A stretch of DNA of 9,730 nt from assembly GCA_964606055.1 (NCBI GenBank), contig CAZSFA010000110.1, positions 1 through 9,730 on the forward strand, written 5' to 3'. This document shows positions 1 to 5,440 of this stretch, piece by piece (the first letter of the stretch is position 1; every line of letters starts with the position of its first letter). Source of the stretch: Roseitalea sp964606055. GTDB lineage: Bacteria > Pseudomonadota > Alphaproteobacteria > Rhizobiales > Rhizobiaceae. The notes beneath the pieces are model-generated. The model had not been told where the DNA came from, searched no databases, and was given only the letters and a program-made list of their open reading frames with translations. The translations under genes were made by a program, and so were the position numbers.

Positions 1-74
1 GCCAGTGCCGGCGCGGCGGCGACCAGCGCGCCGAGCGCGATGGCAGGCAATCGGGTTCGGGCGAGCGGGATCAT
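1..74 (-). CDS. N-terminus of a probable exported protein (partial)
   Basis: Reading leftward from an ATG at 74, the first 24 codons run MIPLARTRLPAIALGALVAA and then APAL before the window edge. Two early arginines, a run of hydrophobic and small residues and an alanine-rich end look like a Sec signal peptide or an N-terminal membrane anchor. A GAGG Shine-Dalgarno sequence lies six bases upstream (minus strand), and only 22 bases separate this start from the stop of the phosphoesterase gene, so it is probably the next gene of the fthC operon. The mature protein lies outside the window, so no function can be given. The start is well supported; the identity is unknown. Confidence 0.6.
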   Translation of the reverse strand, partial: MIPLARTRLPAIALGALVAAAPAL

Positions 75-96
75 GGTTTGCCTCGATCGGGTTCGT

Positions 97-918
97 TCAC
101 CACCAGTGAGGCATCGCCGGCTCAAGCCGTGGGCCGATGCGCACCGGCGCGATCTTCTCGGCCAGCCCGGTGCGGTCGGAGACCTCGACCGCGACGCCGC
201 ACAGCGTCGCCGGCCCGCCGGCCGCCTCGAACCGGCCTTTCGGAATCTTGGTCAGGAACCGGTTGAGCGGCTCCTCCTTGTCCATGCCGAGCGATGCCGA
301 ATAGTCGCCGCACATGCCGGCGTCCGACAGATACCCCGTGCCGCCATCCATCACATGGTGGTCGGCCGTCGGTGTGTGGGTGTGGGTGCCGACGACGAGG
401 CTCGCGCGCCCGTCGACGAAATGGGCAAAACCGATCTTCTCCGACGTCGCTTCGGCGTGGAAGTCGAACACAACGCAATCGACATCGCGGCCCAGATGCA
501 CCTGTTCGAGCTGGCTTTCGGCACAGGCGAACGGATCGTCCAGATCGGGCGACATGAACACCTTGCCCATGATGTTGGAGACCATCACCCGCGCGCCGTT
601 GCGCGCTTCGTAAACACCCATGCCGCGCCCGGGCGTGCCGGCGGGGTAGTTGGCCGGGCGCAGGAAACGGTCCTGACGGTCGGCGAACACCAGCGCCTCG
701 CGCTGGTCCCAGACATGGTTGCCCGTGGTCATCACATCGGCGCCGGCCTCCAGCGTCTCCTGAAGGATCGGTTCGGTGATGCCGAACCCGCCGGCCGCGT
801 TCTCGCCGTTGACGACCGCGAAATCGATGCCGTGATCGGCGATCAGGCCGGGCAGCTTCTGGAATACGATCGTCCGGCCGGAGCGACCGACCATGTCGCC
901 GAGAAACAACACACGCAT
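97..918 (-). CDS. YmdB-type metallophosphoesterase (TIGR00282 family)
   Basis: A 273-residue cytoplasmic calcineurin-like phosphoesterase of the YmdB/DR1281 family; characterised members hydrolyse cyclic nucleotides such as 2',3'-cAMP, and B. subtilis YmdB affects biofilm and motility decisions. The metal-binding signature residues are all visible: GD at 7-8, NGEN at 37-40, GNHVWD at 66-71, DFHAEATSEK at 152-161 and GTHTH at 177-181. The length matches the family. An AGGA Shine-Dalgarno sequence lies about seven bases before the ATG. The gene follows fthC after nine bases and is followed after 22 bases by a probable exported protein, so the three are probably co-transcribed. No key residue is missing. 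The true substrate in this organism is not shown by the sequence. Family assignment is firm. Confidence 0.93.
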   Translation of the reverse strand: MRVLFLGDMVGRSGRTIVFQKLPGLIADHGIDFAVVNGENAAGGFGITEPILQETLEAGADVMTTGNHVWDQREALVFADRQDRFLRPANYPAGTPGRGMGVYEARNGARVMVSNIMGKVFMSPDLDDPFACAESQLEQVHLGRDVDCVVFDFHAEATSEKIGFAHFVDGRASLVVGTHTHTPTADHHVMDGGTGYLSDAGMCGDYSASLGMDKEEPLNRFLTKIPKGRFEAAGGPATLCGVAVEVSDRTGLAEKIAPVRIGPRLEPAMPHWW

Positions 919-927
919 GCATGTGTC

Positions 928-1512
928 CTATCGCTGCGCGGCGAACCCGTGCAAGCCGTTTTCGGTCAGCACGCCATCCATGGCCACGTCATGCGGCCCG
1001 GTCGGAATGGCGGCGACGTGCTGGATGGCGAAGGCAAGGCCGATCAGCCGCGCCCGATGGCCACGCCGCCTGAGCCCGGCGACGGCCCGGTCGTAATGGC
1101 CCGCGCCATAACCCAGCCTGTTGCCGAAGTCGTCGAATGCGGCAAGCGGCGCGAGCAGCAGATCGGGCGCGACGGTCTCGGCATCGGGTGGCGGCGCCAT
1201 CGTGCCGAACCCGCTTGGCTGCAACGGTTGATCGGGATCGTAACTGCGAAAGACGATGGTCTGCCGGTCGACGATGGCGGGCAGTGCGAGCGCGGCGCCG
1301 CCGGCCGCAAGCCGGCTCATCAGCGGCCTTGGATCGATCTCGGACCGGATCGGCCAGAAGCCGGAGACGGCGAGTCCATCGATGTCGCCAAGCGCGGCCG
1401 CCCGCGCGGCCAACTGCGCGCTGGCCTGCGCGCGCGCGGCCGGCGCGAGCCCGTCACGGCGGGCCAGAACCACGCGGCGCATTTCGGCCTTGATTTCAGA
1501 CAGAAGCATCAT
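928..1512 (-). CDS. fthC: 5-formyltetrahydrofolate cyclo-ligase (5,10-methenyl-THF synthetase)
   Basis: A 194-residue ATP-dependent enzyme that returns 5-formyltetrahydrofolate to the one-carbon pool as 5,10-methenyltetrahydrofolate; also known as ygfA. The N-terminus has the basic K-x-E-x-R-R stretch ending in LARRDGL (16-22), and the diagnostic C-terminal signature is GNRLGYGAGHYDR (130-142), preceded by APLAAFD (121-127). Two ATGs stand in tandem (1512 and 1509) with no good Shine-Dalgarno sequence. A third at residue 11 has AAGG upstream, but starting there would shorten the usual N-terminal helix, so 1512 is kept. The gene lies downstream of the 6S RNA on the same strand, a classic proteobacterial arrangement, and nine bases before the phosphoesterase gene. 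A small hairpin sits in its leader. Function is firm; the exact start is less so. Confidence 0.93.
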   Translation of the reverse strand: MMLLSEIKAEMRRVVLARRDGLAPAARAQASAQLAARAAALGDIDGLAVSGFWPIRSEIDPRPLMSRLAAGGAALALPAIVDRQTIVFRSYDPDQPLQPSGFGTMAPPPDAETVAPDLLLAPLAAFDDFGNRLGYGAGHYDRAVAGLRRRGHRARLIGLAFAIQHVAAIPTGPHDVAMDGVLTENGLHGFAAQR

Positions 1513-1525
1513 GGGCGAACAATAA

Positions 1526-1545
1526 GCCGGGCCTCAAAACCCGGC
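1526..1545 (-). other. GC hairpin in the fthC leader, possible attenuator
   Basis: Read on the minus strand, GCCGGG, an eight-base loop (TTTTGAGG) and CCCGGC make a six-base-pair hairpin followed by TTATTGTT. It lies between the 6S RNA and fthC and ends 13 bases before the fthC ATG. The U-rich tail is interrupted, so it would be a weak intrinsic terminator at best; it could limit read-through from ssrS into fthC. The hairpin is seen; the role is inferred. Confidence 0.4.
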
Positions 1546-1654
1546 ACTTTCGGCGGAATCGTGAAAAACGTTTGCAGTTCAAAATACGACGATAAAAACG
1601 AACGTATCGCACAGGCCGCGCGATCAATGCAATCGCCGGCGCGGACGCAAGGAT

Positions 1655-1807
1655 GCCAACCACGACAATCGGTGGAGAGCGGCATCCCGGGAACCTACTG
1701 ACGTAGGTGGGTGCCGGATATCCAGGCCCACGAGCCTGGTCAGCGCCAGCTCCCTTAGGATGCGTAAGGCCCCGGGGAAATGTCTCCTGCCGCAGAGCGC
1801 AGTCGGC
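1655..1807 (-). ncRNA. ssrS: 6S RNA
   Basis: A 153-base minus-strand RNA that mimics an open promoter and binds the housekeeping sigma70-RNA polymerase holoenzyme, mainly when growth slows. The ends pair: GCCGAC at 1807-1802 with GTTGGC at 1660-1655, and GCGGCA further in pairs with TGCCGC. The central region has the typical TTCCCCGGGGCCTTACGC strand opposite TTCCCGGGATGCC. Two apical hairpins are clear: CCAGGC/GCCTGG at 1722-1739 and CCTAC-GTCA-GTAGG at 1694-1707. The segment CACCCACCTACGTCAGTAGG is the part I recognise as typical of alphaproteobacterial 6S RNAs. It lies upstream of fthC, as in many proteobacteria, and a TATATA -10 box ends seven bases before the proposed 5' end. The ends are predicted from pairing and may be off by a few bases. 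Confidence 0.9.
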
Positions 1808-1813
1808 CGGGCC

Positions 1814-1819
1814 TATATA
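1814..1819 (-). promoter_or_regulatory. -10 box of the 6S RNA promoter
   Basis: TATATA on the minus strand, placed so that transcription would begin at or near 1807, the outermost paired base of the 6S RNA. The -35 region about 17 bases upstream (TGGCGT or the overlapping CTGGCG) is weak. The fit between this box and the independently chosen RNA end supports both. Confidence 0.55.
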
Positions 1820-1856
1820 GGCCGCCATGTCCGCCCACGCCAGTGGCCGTTGGCGC

Positions 1857-1956
1857 NNNNNNNNNNNNNNNNNNNNNNNNNNNNNNNNNNNNNNNNNNNN
1901 NNNNNNNNNNNNNNNNNNNNNNNNNNNNNNNNNNNNNNNNNNNNNNNNNNNNNNNN
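1857..1956. other. Assembly gap (100 Ns)
   Basis: Exactly 100 undetermined bases, the conventional placeholder for a scaffold gap, so the true distance is unknown. It removes the end of the ParD/ParE-like ORF and whatever lay between it and the 6S promoter. Reading frames drawn through it are meaningless. Confidence 0.98.
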
Positions 1957-2349
1957 CGCGAGCACGCGAACCACGGCGTCGGCCTCGACGATCTCGAACC
2001 GGACCACCGCGCGACCCATGGCAACATGCCGAAGACCCCGCATCAGGTCATCGTGCCGCGTTCCGCGACAGGGCCGTTCGGTCAGTGCGTCAATGTCGCC
2101 GCGCATGGACATCGCCCGGCGCTCGGCCCGGTCGATCGCATCGAAGGCAACGAACGTGCCCTGGCGGCGTTCGGCCAGCAACTGACGCAGCGCTTCGCGT
2201 TCGAGCGTCTCGCCCTCGGTGCGCGATCTGAGCAGATCGAGCCCCAGCCGAACCACCGCGCTGACGCTGACATTGCGCCCCTCGGCTACCAGCGCCCGTG
2301 CGAATGCGGCTTGCTCGTGGGTCAGCGGGATCGATGATTTCACGGTCAT
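1957..2349 (-). pseudogene. ParD-like antitoxin fused in frame to a ParE-like toxin C-terminus (3' end in gap)
   Basis: 131 codons remain before the assembly gap. Residues 1-72 resemble a ParD-family ribbon-helix-helix antitoxin: an SSIPLT strand, a helix with NVSVSAVVRLGLDLL (26-40), then the typical ALRQLLAERRQGTFVAFDA (53-71) toxin-binding tail. Without a stop, residues 74-131 then resemble the second half of a RelE/ParE toxin: a helix ending DIDAL, RGTRHDDLMRGLRHVAMGRA (95-114), then two beta strands, VVRFEIVE and AVVRVLA. The first 40 or so residues expected of ParE are absent. The simplest reading is an in-frame deletion joining antitoxin to toxin and probably inactivating the toxin; a genuine fused protein is possible. 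The ATG at 2349 lacks a clear Shine-Dalgarno sequence. The ParD match is good; the ParE match is from pattern recognition only. Confidence 0.6.
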
Positions 2350-2380
2350 GGGCGCGCCGCCGATGGCGTCCGGTGCGACC

Positions 2381-2395
2381 CGGTCATACCGACCG
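2381..2395. promoter_or_regulatory. Dyad upstream of the parD-like gene
   Basis: CGGTC-ATACC-GACCG is a perfect five-base inverted repeat 31 bases before the parD-like start, in the 89-base space after the LysR gene. ParD antitoxins usually repress their own promoter by binding such palindromes, so this is a candidate operator. No convincing -35/-10 pair was found around it, and short GC palindromes are common in DNA of this composition. Confidence 0.25.
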
Positions 2396-2438
2396 TCAAA
2401 TCTTCGACGGCCAAACTCATGGAACCCGCCAGTGCCCT

Positions 2439-3341
2439 TCAGGCGTTGGCCAGCGCCTGGGTCAGCGCGTCGAAGACGAACCGCACCCGCCGGCTCATGC
2501 CGACCTCGCGATGGGTGGCCAGCCAGATCGGAAACACGATCGGCTCAAGATCGGGCAGCACGCGGCGCACAGCCGGTTCGGCATCGCCCACGGCCTGGGT
2601 GATGACGCCGATCGCAACACCTTTCTTGACCAGTTCCCACTGCACGAGATGGTCGGCGGCGACGATCGGGAAGTTGTCCTGCGTCAGCGTGATGCCGATC
2701 CGCGCAAGACCCGCGATCATCAGGTCGGTACGGTCAAAGGCGATGAACTCGGCACGCCCGAGCGCTTCGGGCGTGACCGGTTCGCCCAGCCGGTCCAGAC
2801 ACGCCGGTGTGGCATAGAGCCGGCCGGCGTCGTCGCGCAGCTTGCGTTGCACCACGTCGGGCTGTTCGGACCGGAAGTTGCGGATGGCGATGTCAGCCTC
2901 GCGGCGCAACAGATCGACGCGCTGGTTGCTGGCAACCAGATCGATGGTGATGCCCGGCGCCTGGCGCCGCAGCCGGGCCAGAATCGGCGGCAGCAGGTGG
3001 GCGCAGTAGACCTGGCTGGCGGTGATCGCGATCGGCCCTTCGAGCACCTGCGACCGGCCCGATGCGGCCAGTGCGAACCGACGCGCATCCTCGCCCATGT
3101 CACGCACATGATCGAGCAGGTCCTGCCCGGCCGGCGTCAGCGTCAGCCCGCGCCCGGTGCGCTCGAACAGCATCACGCCCAGGGACTGCTGAAGCGCCTC
3201 GACCTGACGCCCCAGCGTCGGCTGCGTCAGGCCCAGCGCCCGCGCCGCCGCCGACAGCGAGCCCTCCTCGGCAGTCACCAGAAAGGCGCGCGCCTGGTTC
3301 CAGTCGAATGTGATGGATCGCCAATCCATACACATTCGCAT
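2439..3341 (-). CDS. LysR-family transcriptional regulator
   Basis: A DNA-binding regulator of up to 300 residues. The winged helix-turn-helix is at about 15-72, with SLSAAARALGLTQPTLGRQV (28-47) as the recognition part and LFERTGRGLTLTPAG (58-72) as the wing; the effector-binding domain follows from about residue 100, including IAIRNF. The effector cannot be deduced. It faces the MDR oxidoreductase across 108 bases, the standard arrangement for a LysR protein and its target. ATGs at 3341, 3335 and 3329 are all in frame and none has a good Shine-Dalgarno sequence. The last gives MDWRSITFDW and would leave a dyad at 3334-3356 free as an upstream operator, so the true protein may be 296 residues. 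The family call is firm. Confidence 0.92.
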   Translation of the reverse strand: MRMCMDWRSITFDWNQARAFLVTAEEGSLSAAARALGLTQPTLGRQVEALQQSLGVMLFERTGRGLTLTPAGQDLLDHVRDMGEDARRFALAASGRSQVLEGPIAITASQVYCAHLLPPILARLRRQAPGITIDLVASNQRVDLLRREADIAIRNFRSEQPDVVQRKLRDDAGRLYATPACLDRLGEPVTPEALGRAEFIAFDRTDLMIAGLARIGITLTQDNFPIVAADHLVQWELVKKGVAIGVITQAVGDAEPAVRRVLPDLEPIVFPIWLATHREVGMSRRVRFVFDALTQALANA

Positions 3342-3356
3342 ATCAAATCTGCGGAT
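3334..3356. promoter_or_regulatory. Candidate LysR operator in the divergent lysR-MDR region
   Basis: ATTCGCA, nine bases, TGCGGAT: a 6-of-7 inverted repeat in an AT-richer stretch, matching the size of LysR-type binding sites. It overlaps the most upstream possible lysR start codon. A possible minus-strand promoter, TTGACG (3359-3364), 16 bases, TATGCG (3337-3342), spans the same bases, so binding here would block lysR, which is usual autoregulation. The dyad is seen; binding is inferred. Confidence 0.4.
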
Positions 3357-3449
3357 TTCGTCAATTCATCAAACATTCAAGCATGGATAGAGTGGGGACA
3401 CGACAACTCGACGCCGATGCATCACACTGACAGCAAAAGGAGCGCCACC

Positions 3450-4448
3450 ATGCGTGCCGCCACCCACCAGCGCTACGGCGCAAGCGATGTCGTCGACATC
3501 GCGCAGATCGCAGAACCCGACCTTGCCGACGACCAGATCATGGTCGCGGTGCATGCCACCACCGTCACCACCGCCGACTGGCGGCTGCGAGCGTCCGCCT
3601 TCCCCAACGGCATGTGGCTGGCCGGGCGGCTCATGACGGGCCTTTTCAAGCCGCGCAACCCGGTGCTCGGCCATGAGTTCTCGGGCACGGTCGTTGAGAC
3701 CGGCGCGGCCGTCACCCGATACACCGTCGGCGACGATGTGTTCGGGTTTGCCGGTGCCGGCGCCCACGCCGAAAAGCTGGCCATCGGTCAGGACGACGCG
3801 GTCGCGCCCAAGCCCGGCGGCATCGCTCATGGCGAGGCGGCCAGCCTGCCGTTCGGCGCCGTCACCGCGCTCGTCTTCCTGCGCGACTTTGCCAAGCTGC
3901 AGCGTGGACAGCGCGTTCTGGTCATCGGCGCGTCGGGCGGGGTCGGCGTCCACGCCGTGCAGATCGCCAAACACATGGGCGCCCATGTCACCGGCACGGC
4001 CAGCACGGACAATGTCGAACTCGTTGCATCGCTTGGCGCGGACGCGGTGATCGACTACCGCACGCGGCCGATCGCCAGCATCGATCAGACCTTCGATCTG
4101 GTCTTCGACACCGCCGGCATCGTGACATTCGCACAGGCCAGGCGCCTGCTCGCCGATGGCGGGTTGTTCCTGCCGCTTGAGTTCGGCGTCGGCGATCTGC
4201 TCGCCGCCCCGTTCCGCCGTCTGACGGCGCCGAACAAGCGCGTCGGCCTGCACGTGTCCGGCGACACCAGGGCCGACATGGAGGCGGTTGCCGCGCTTGT
4301 CGCGCAAGGCGCGCTGCGCGCCGTCATCGACAGCCGCTATCCGCTGGGACAGATCCGTGCCGCCTATGAGCGCGTCGAGACACGGCACAAGCGCGGCAGC
4401 GTCGTCATCGACGTCAAGCCGGCCATCGCACAGCTGAAGGTTGCCTGA
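3450..4448 (+). CDS. Zinc-independent MDR oxidoreductase (NAD(P)H:quinone reductase-like)
   Basis: 332 residues of the medium-chain dehydrogenase/reductase superfamily, quinone oxidoreductase branch. The N-terminal GroES-like fold contains PVLGHEFSGTVVETGAAV (71-88). The nucleotide-binding Rossmann motif is VLVIGASGGVGVHAVQIAK (156-174), followed by GADAVIDYR, which is typical of NADPH-using members. The Cys and His set of structural and catalytic zinc sites is missing, so this is a zinc-free reductase rather than an alcohol dehydrogenase. The C-terminus GSVVIDV is typical of the family. Start choice is firm: AAGGAG lies seven bases before the ATG at 3450; the open frame extends upstream through antisense lysR sequence and should not be used. 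It is divergent from the LysR gene, its likely regulator, and its stop lies 18 bases from the convergent zapA stop. The substrate is unknown. Confidence 0.9.
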   Translation: MRAATHQRYGASDVVDIAQIAEPDLADDQIMVAVHATTVTTADWRLRASAFPNGMWLAGRLMTGLFKPRNPVLGHEFSGTVVETGAAVTRYTVGDDVFGFAGAGAHAEKLAIGQDDAVAPKPGGIAHGEAASLPFGAVTALVFLRDFAKLQRGQRVLVIGASGGVGVHAVQIAKHMGAHVTGTASTDNVELVASLGADAVIDYRTRPIASIDQTFDLVFDTAGIVTFAQARRLLADGGLFLPLEFGVGDLLAAPFRRLTAPNKRVGLHVSGDTRADMEAVAALVAQGALRAVIDSRYPLGQIRAAYERVETRHKRGSVVIDVKPAIAQLKVA

Positions 4449-4466
4449 CCGGCGGGCACGGACGGC

Positions 4467-4820
4467 TCAGGCCAGCTTGGCGGTGATCTTCTCGATCGTG
4501 TCGGCGACCGAGCCGAGCCGTTCGCCCAGCACATCGTCGGCCTTGTCGGCCTTGGTCAGCGCCTCGTCGCGCGCCGTGCGCGCCGCCGCCAACTCGTCTT
4601 CCATCCCCTGAACACGCTTTTGCAGCGCGTCCAGTTCGTCCATGATCATGATCGACGACATCACGGTCAGCCGCAGGTCGCCGATCTCGCCGAAGGACGA
4701 CTTGAGGTGGGTGACGTACTTGTCGACCCGGCCCGCTAACGCGACCAGATGATCCTCCTGACCCGGATCGCAGGCCATGCGGTAGAGTTTGCCGTCGATC
4801 GTCACCGAAACCTGGCTCAT
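4467..4820 (-). CDS. zapA: Cell division protein ZapA
   Basis: A 117-residue cytoplasmic protein that binds FtsZ and bundles its filaments at the division site. The N-terminal globular part is MSQVSVTIDGKLYRMACDPG, then residues 21-42 contain QEDHLVALAGRVDKYV, both typical of ZapA; the C-terminal part (58-115) is a long heptad-like helix for dimer and tetramer formation. The ATG at 4820 has GGGAGG five bases upstream; the frame is open for 19 more codons, but those do not look like ZapA. It lies 46 bases downstream of the DUF4164 gene on the same strand and is probably co-transcribed. In many proteobacteria ssrS and fthC follow zapA directly, but here the MDR/LysR/ParD block comes first. Confidence 0.93.
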   Translation of the reverse strand: MSQVSVTIDGKLYRMACDPGQEDHLVALAGRVDKYVTHLKSSFGEIGDLRLTVMSSIMIMDELDALQKRVQGMEDELAAARTARDEALTKADKADDVLGERLGSVADTIEKITAKLA

Positions 4821-4866
4821 CGGAACCTCCCTTCCGGGTTGGGCCGCGCCACAGCGCCCGCCGCCA

Positions 4867-5139
4867 TCAGCGGTCAAGAACGGCGCGGATGGTCTCCATC
4901 GCCGTCACCAGCCGCCGCGACACTTCCTTGTTGACCTCTTCGAGCCGTTCGGCCCGCGCCTCGGACTTGTCCAGTTCCTCGGCCAGGCGCGCGCGATCGG
5001 AGTTGAGCCGCTGCGCCTCCTCCTCGGCATCGGCATATTCGCGGCGCAGTTCGGCCGTCCGTTCGACGGCATCGTCGAGCGCGGTCAGCGCGCTTTCCAG
5101 ACGATCAAACAGCTGCGACAATGTCGGCGGCGCATTCAT
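4867..5139 (-). CDS. DUF4164 family coiled-coil protein
   Basis: A 90-residue, highly charged, almost wholly helical protein: from about residue 8 to the end it has heptads rich in Leu, Glu, Arg and Ala (for example LFDRLESALTALDDAVERT), ending in VSRRLVTAMETIRAVL. This matches the small DUF4164 proteins encoded just before zapA in Hyphomicrobiales. Their function is not established; the location and coiled coil suggest a partner in cell division. The ATG at 5139 is chosen. An in-frame TTG at 5172 would add 11 residues, but they resemble promoter sequence (TTGACA at 5161-5166) more than protein. No strong Shine-Dalgarno sequence is seen before either. It is divergent from tkt across 301 bases. 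Confidence 0.82.
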   Translation of the reverse strand: MNAPPTLSQLFDRLESALTALDDAVERTAELRREYADAEEEAQRLNSDRARLAEELDKSEARAERLEEVNKEVSRRLVTAMETIRAVLDR

Positions 5140-5271
5140 TGCGGACCCATGAACAGTCTTTGTCAACGACAATAAGGCGTTAGCGGGCCTGTATCACACC
5201 AAGCTTAAACCTGCATAGGACATCTGCAAAGCCCTGGGCCGAATCCGCGCGGCCAACCCGCATTATCCGGT

Positions 5272-5284
5272 TGAAAACGCTTCA
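5272..5284. promoter_or_regulatory. LacI-family-like operator upstream of tkt
   Basis: TGAAAACGCTTCA resembles the palindromic operators of LacI-family regulators (TGAAA-GCGC-TTTCA-like), with a good left half and an imperfect right half. It lies 22 bases upstream of the proposed -35 box. Central carbon genes in several alphaproteobacteria are controlled by LacI-family proteins such as CceR, so control of the tkt-gap-pgk cassette by one is plausible. It is inferred from a single imperfect site. Confidence 0.3.
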
Positions 5285-5306
5285 CCGCGACGCGCGCCGC
5301 GATTTG

Positions 5307-5334
5307 TTGACACCGGATGCGCACCTGATATGTC
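5307..5334 (+). promoter_or_regulatory. Probable promoter of tkt
   Basis: TTGACA (5307-5312), a perfect -35 hexamer, is followed after 16 bases by TATGTC (5329-5334) as a -10 hexamer. Transcription would start near 5341 and leave a leader of about 100 bases. It is the best sigma70-type match in the intergenic region on this strand. Confidence 0.5.
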
Positions 5335-5398
5335 TCCGGCGCTGTCAAAAAAACTCGCGCGCACGCCGCGCGGCGCGGCCCCAAGGGCGCGCTCCCTG

Positions 5399-5421
5399 TC
5401 GACCGGCTTTGAAAGTCGACC
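5399..5421 (+). repeat. GTCGACCG direct repeat / short hairpin in the tkt leader
   Basis: Two GTCGACCG copies begin at 5399 and 5416, separated by nine bases. Because GTCGAC is its own reverse complement, the two cores can also pair as a six-base stem in the leader RNA, ending about 20 bases before the tkt start codon. No function is known; it may be chance. Confidence 0.3.
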
Positions 5422-5440
5422 GCCACCGGAATCGGAACTC

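Larger units (their letters stand above)
5140..5440. promoter_or_regulatory. Divergent control region between DUF4164-zapA and tkt
   Basis: 301 bases with no convincing gene. It holds the likely tkt promoter (5307-5334), a LacI-like half-palindrome (5272-5284) and, in the tkt leader, a repeated GTCGACCG. On the minus strand TTGCAG and TAAGCT with a 16-base spacer, around 5212-5239, is a possible weak promoter for DUF4164-zapA. The track of codons in frame with tkt upstream of 5441 is Arg/Pro/Ser-rich and unlike a transketolase N-terminus. Confidence 0.6.

Noticed and set aside
40..1701. A 553-codon open frame on the plus strand
   Set aside because: It runs antisense to the phosphoesterase gene, fthC and part of the 6S RNA, all well supported, and its Arg/Ala/Gly-rich translation is typical of the empty strand in high-GC DNA.
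1813..2349. Continuous ORF from the parD-like start through the Ns to 1813
   Set aside because: The Ns are a placeholder of unknown real length, so frame continuity across them has no meaning.
2298..3449. Upstream extension of the MDR oxidoreductase frame
   Set aside because: It is antisense to the LysR gene; a strong AAGGAG site places the real start at 3450.
4449..4466. A terminator between the convergent MDR and zapA genes
   Set aside because: The 18-base spacer has no hairpin followed by a T-run.
5330..5440. A 37-codon N-terminal extension of transketolase
   Set aside because: The residues are unlike any transketolase start and would begin inside the promoter -10 box; 5441 gives the family-standard N-terminus.
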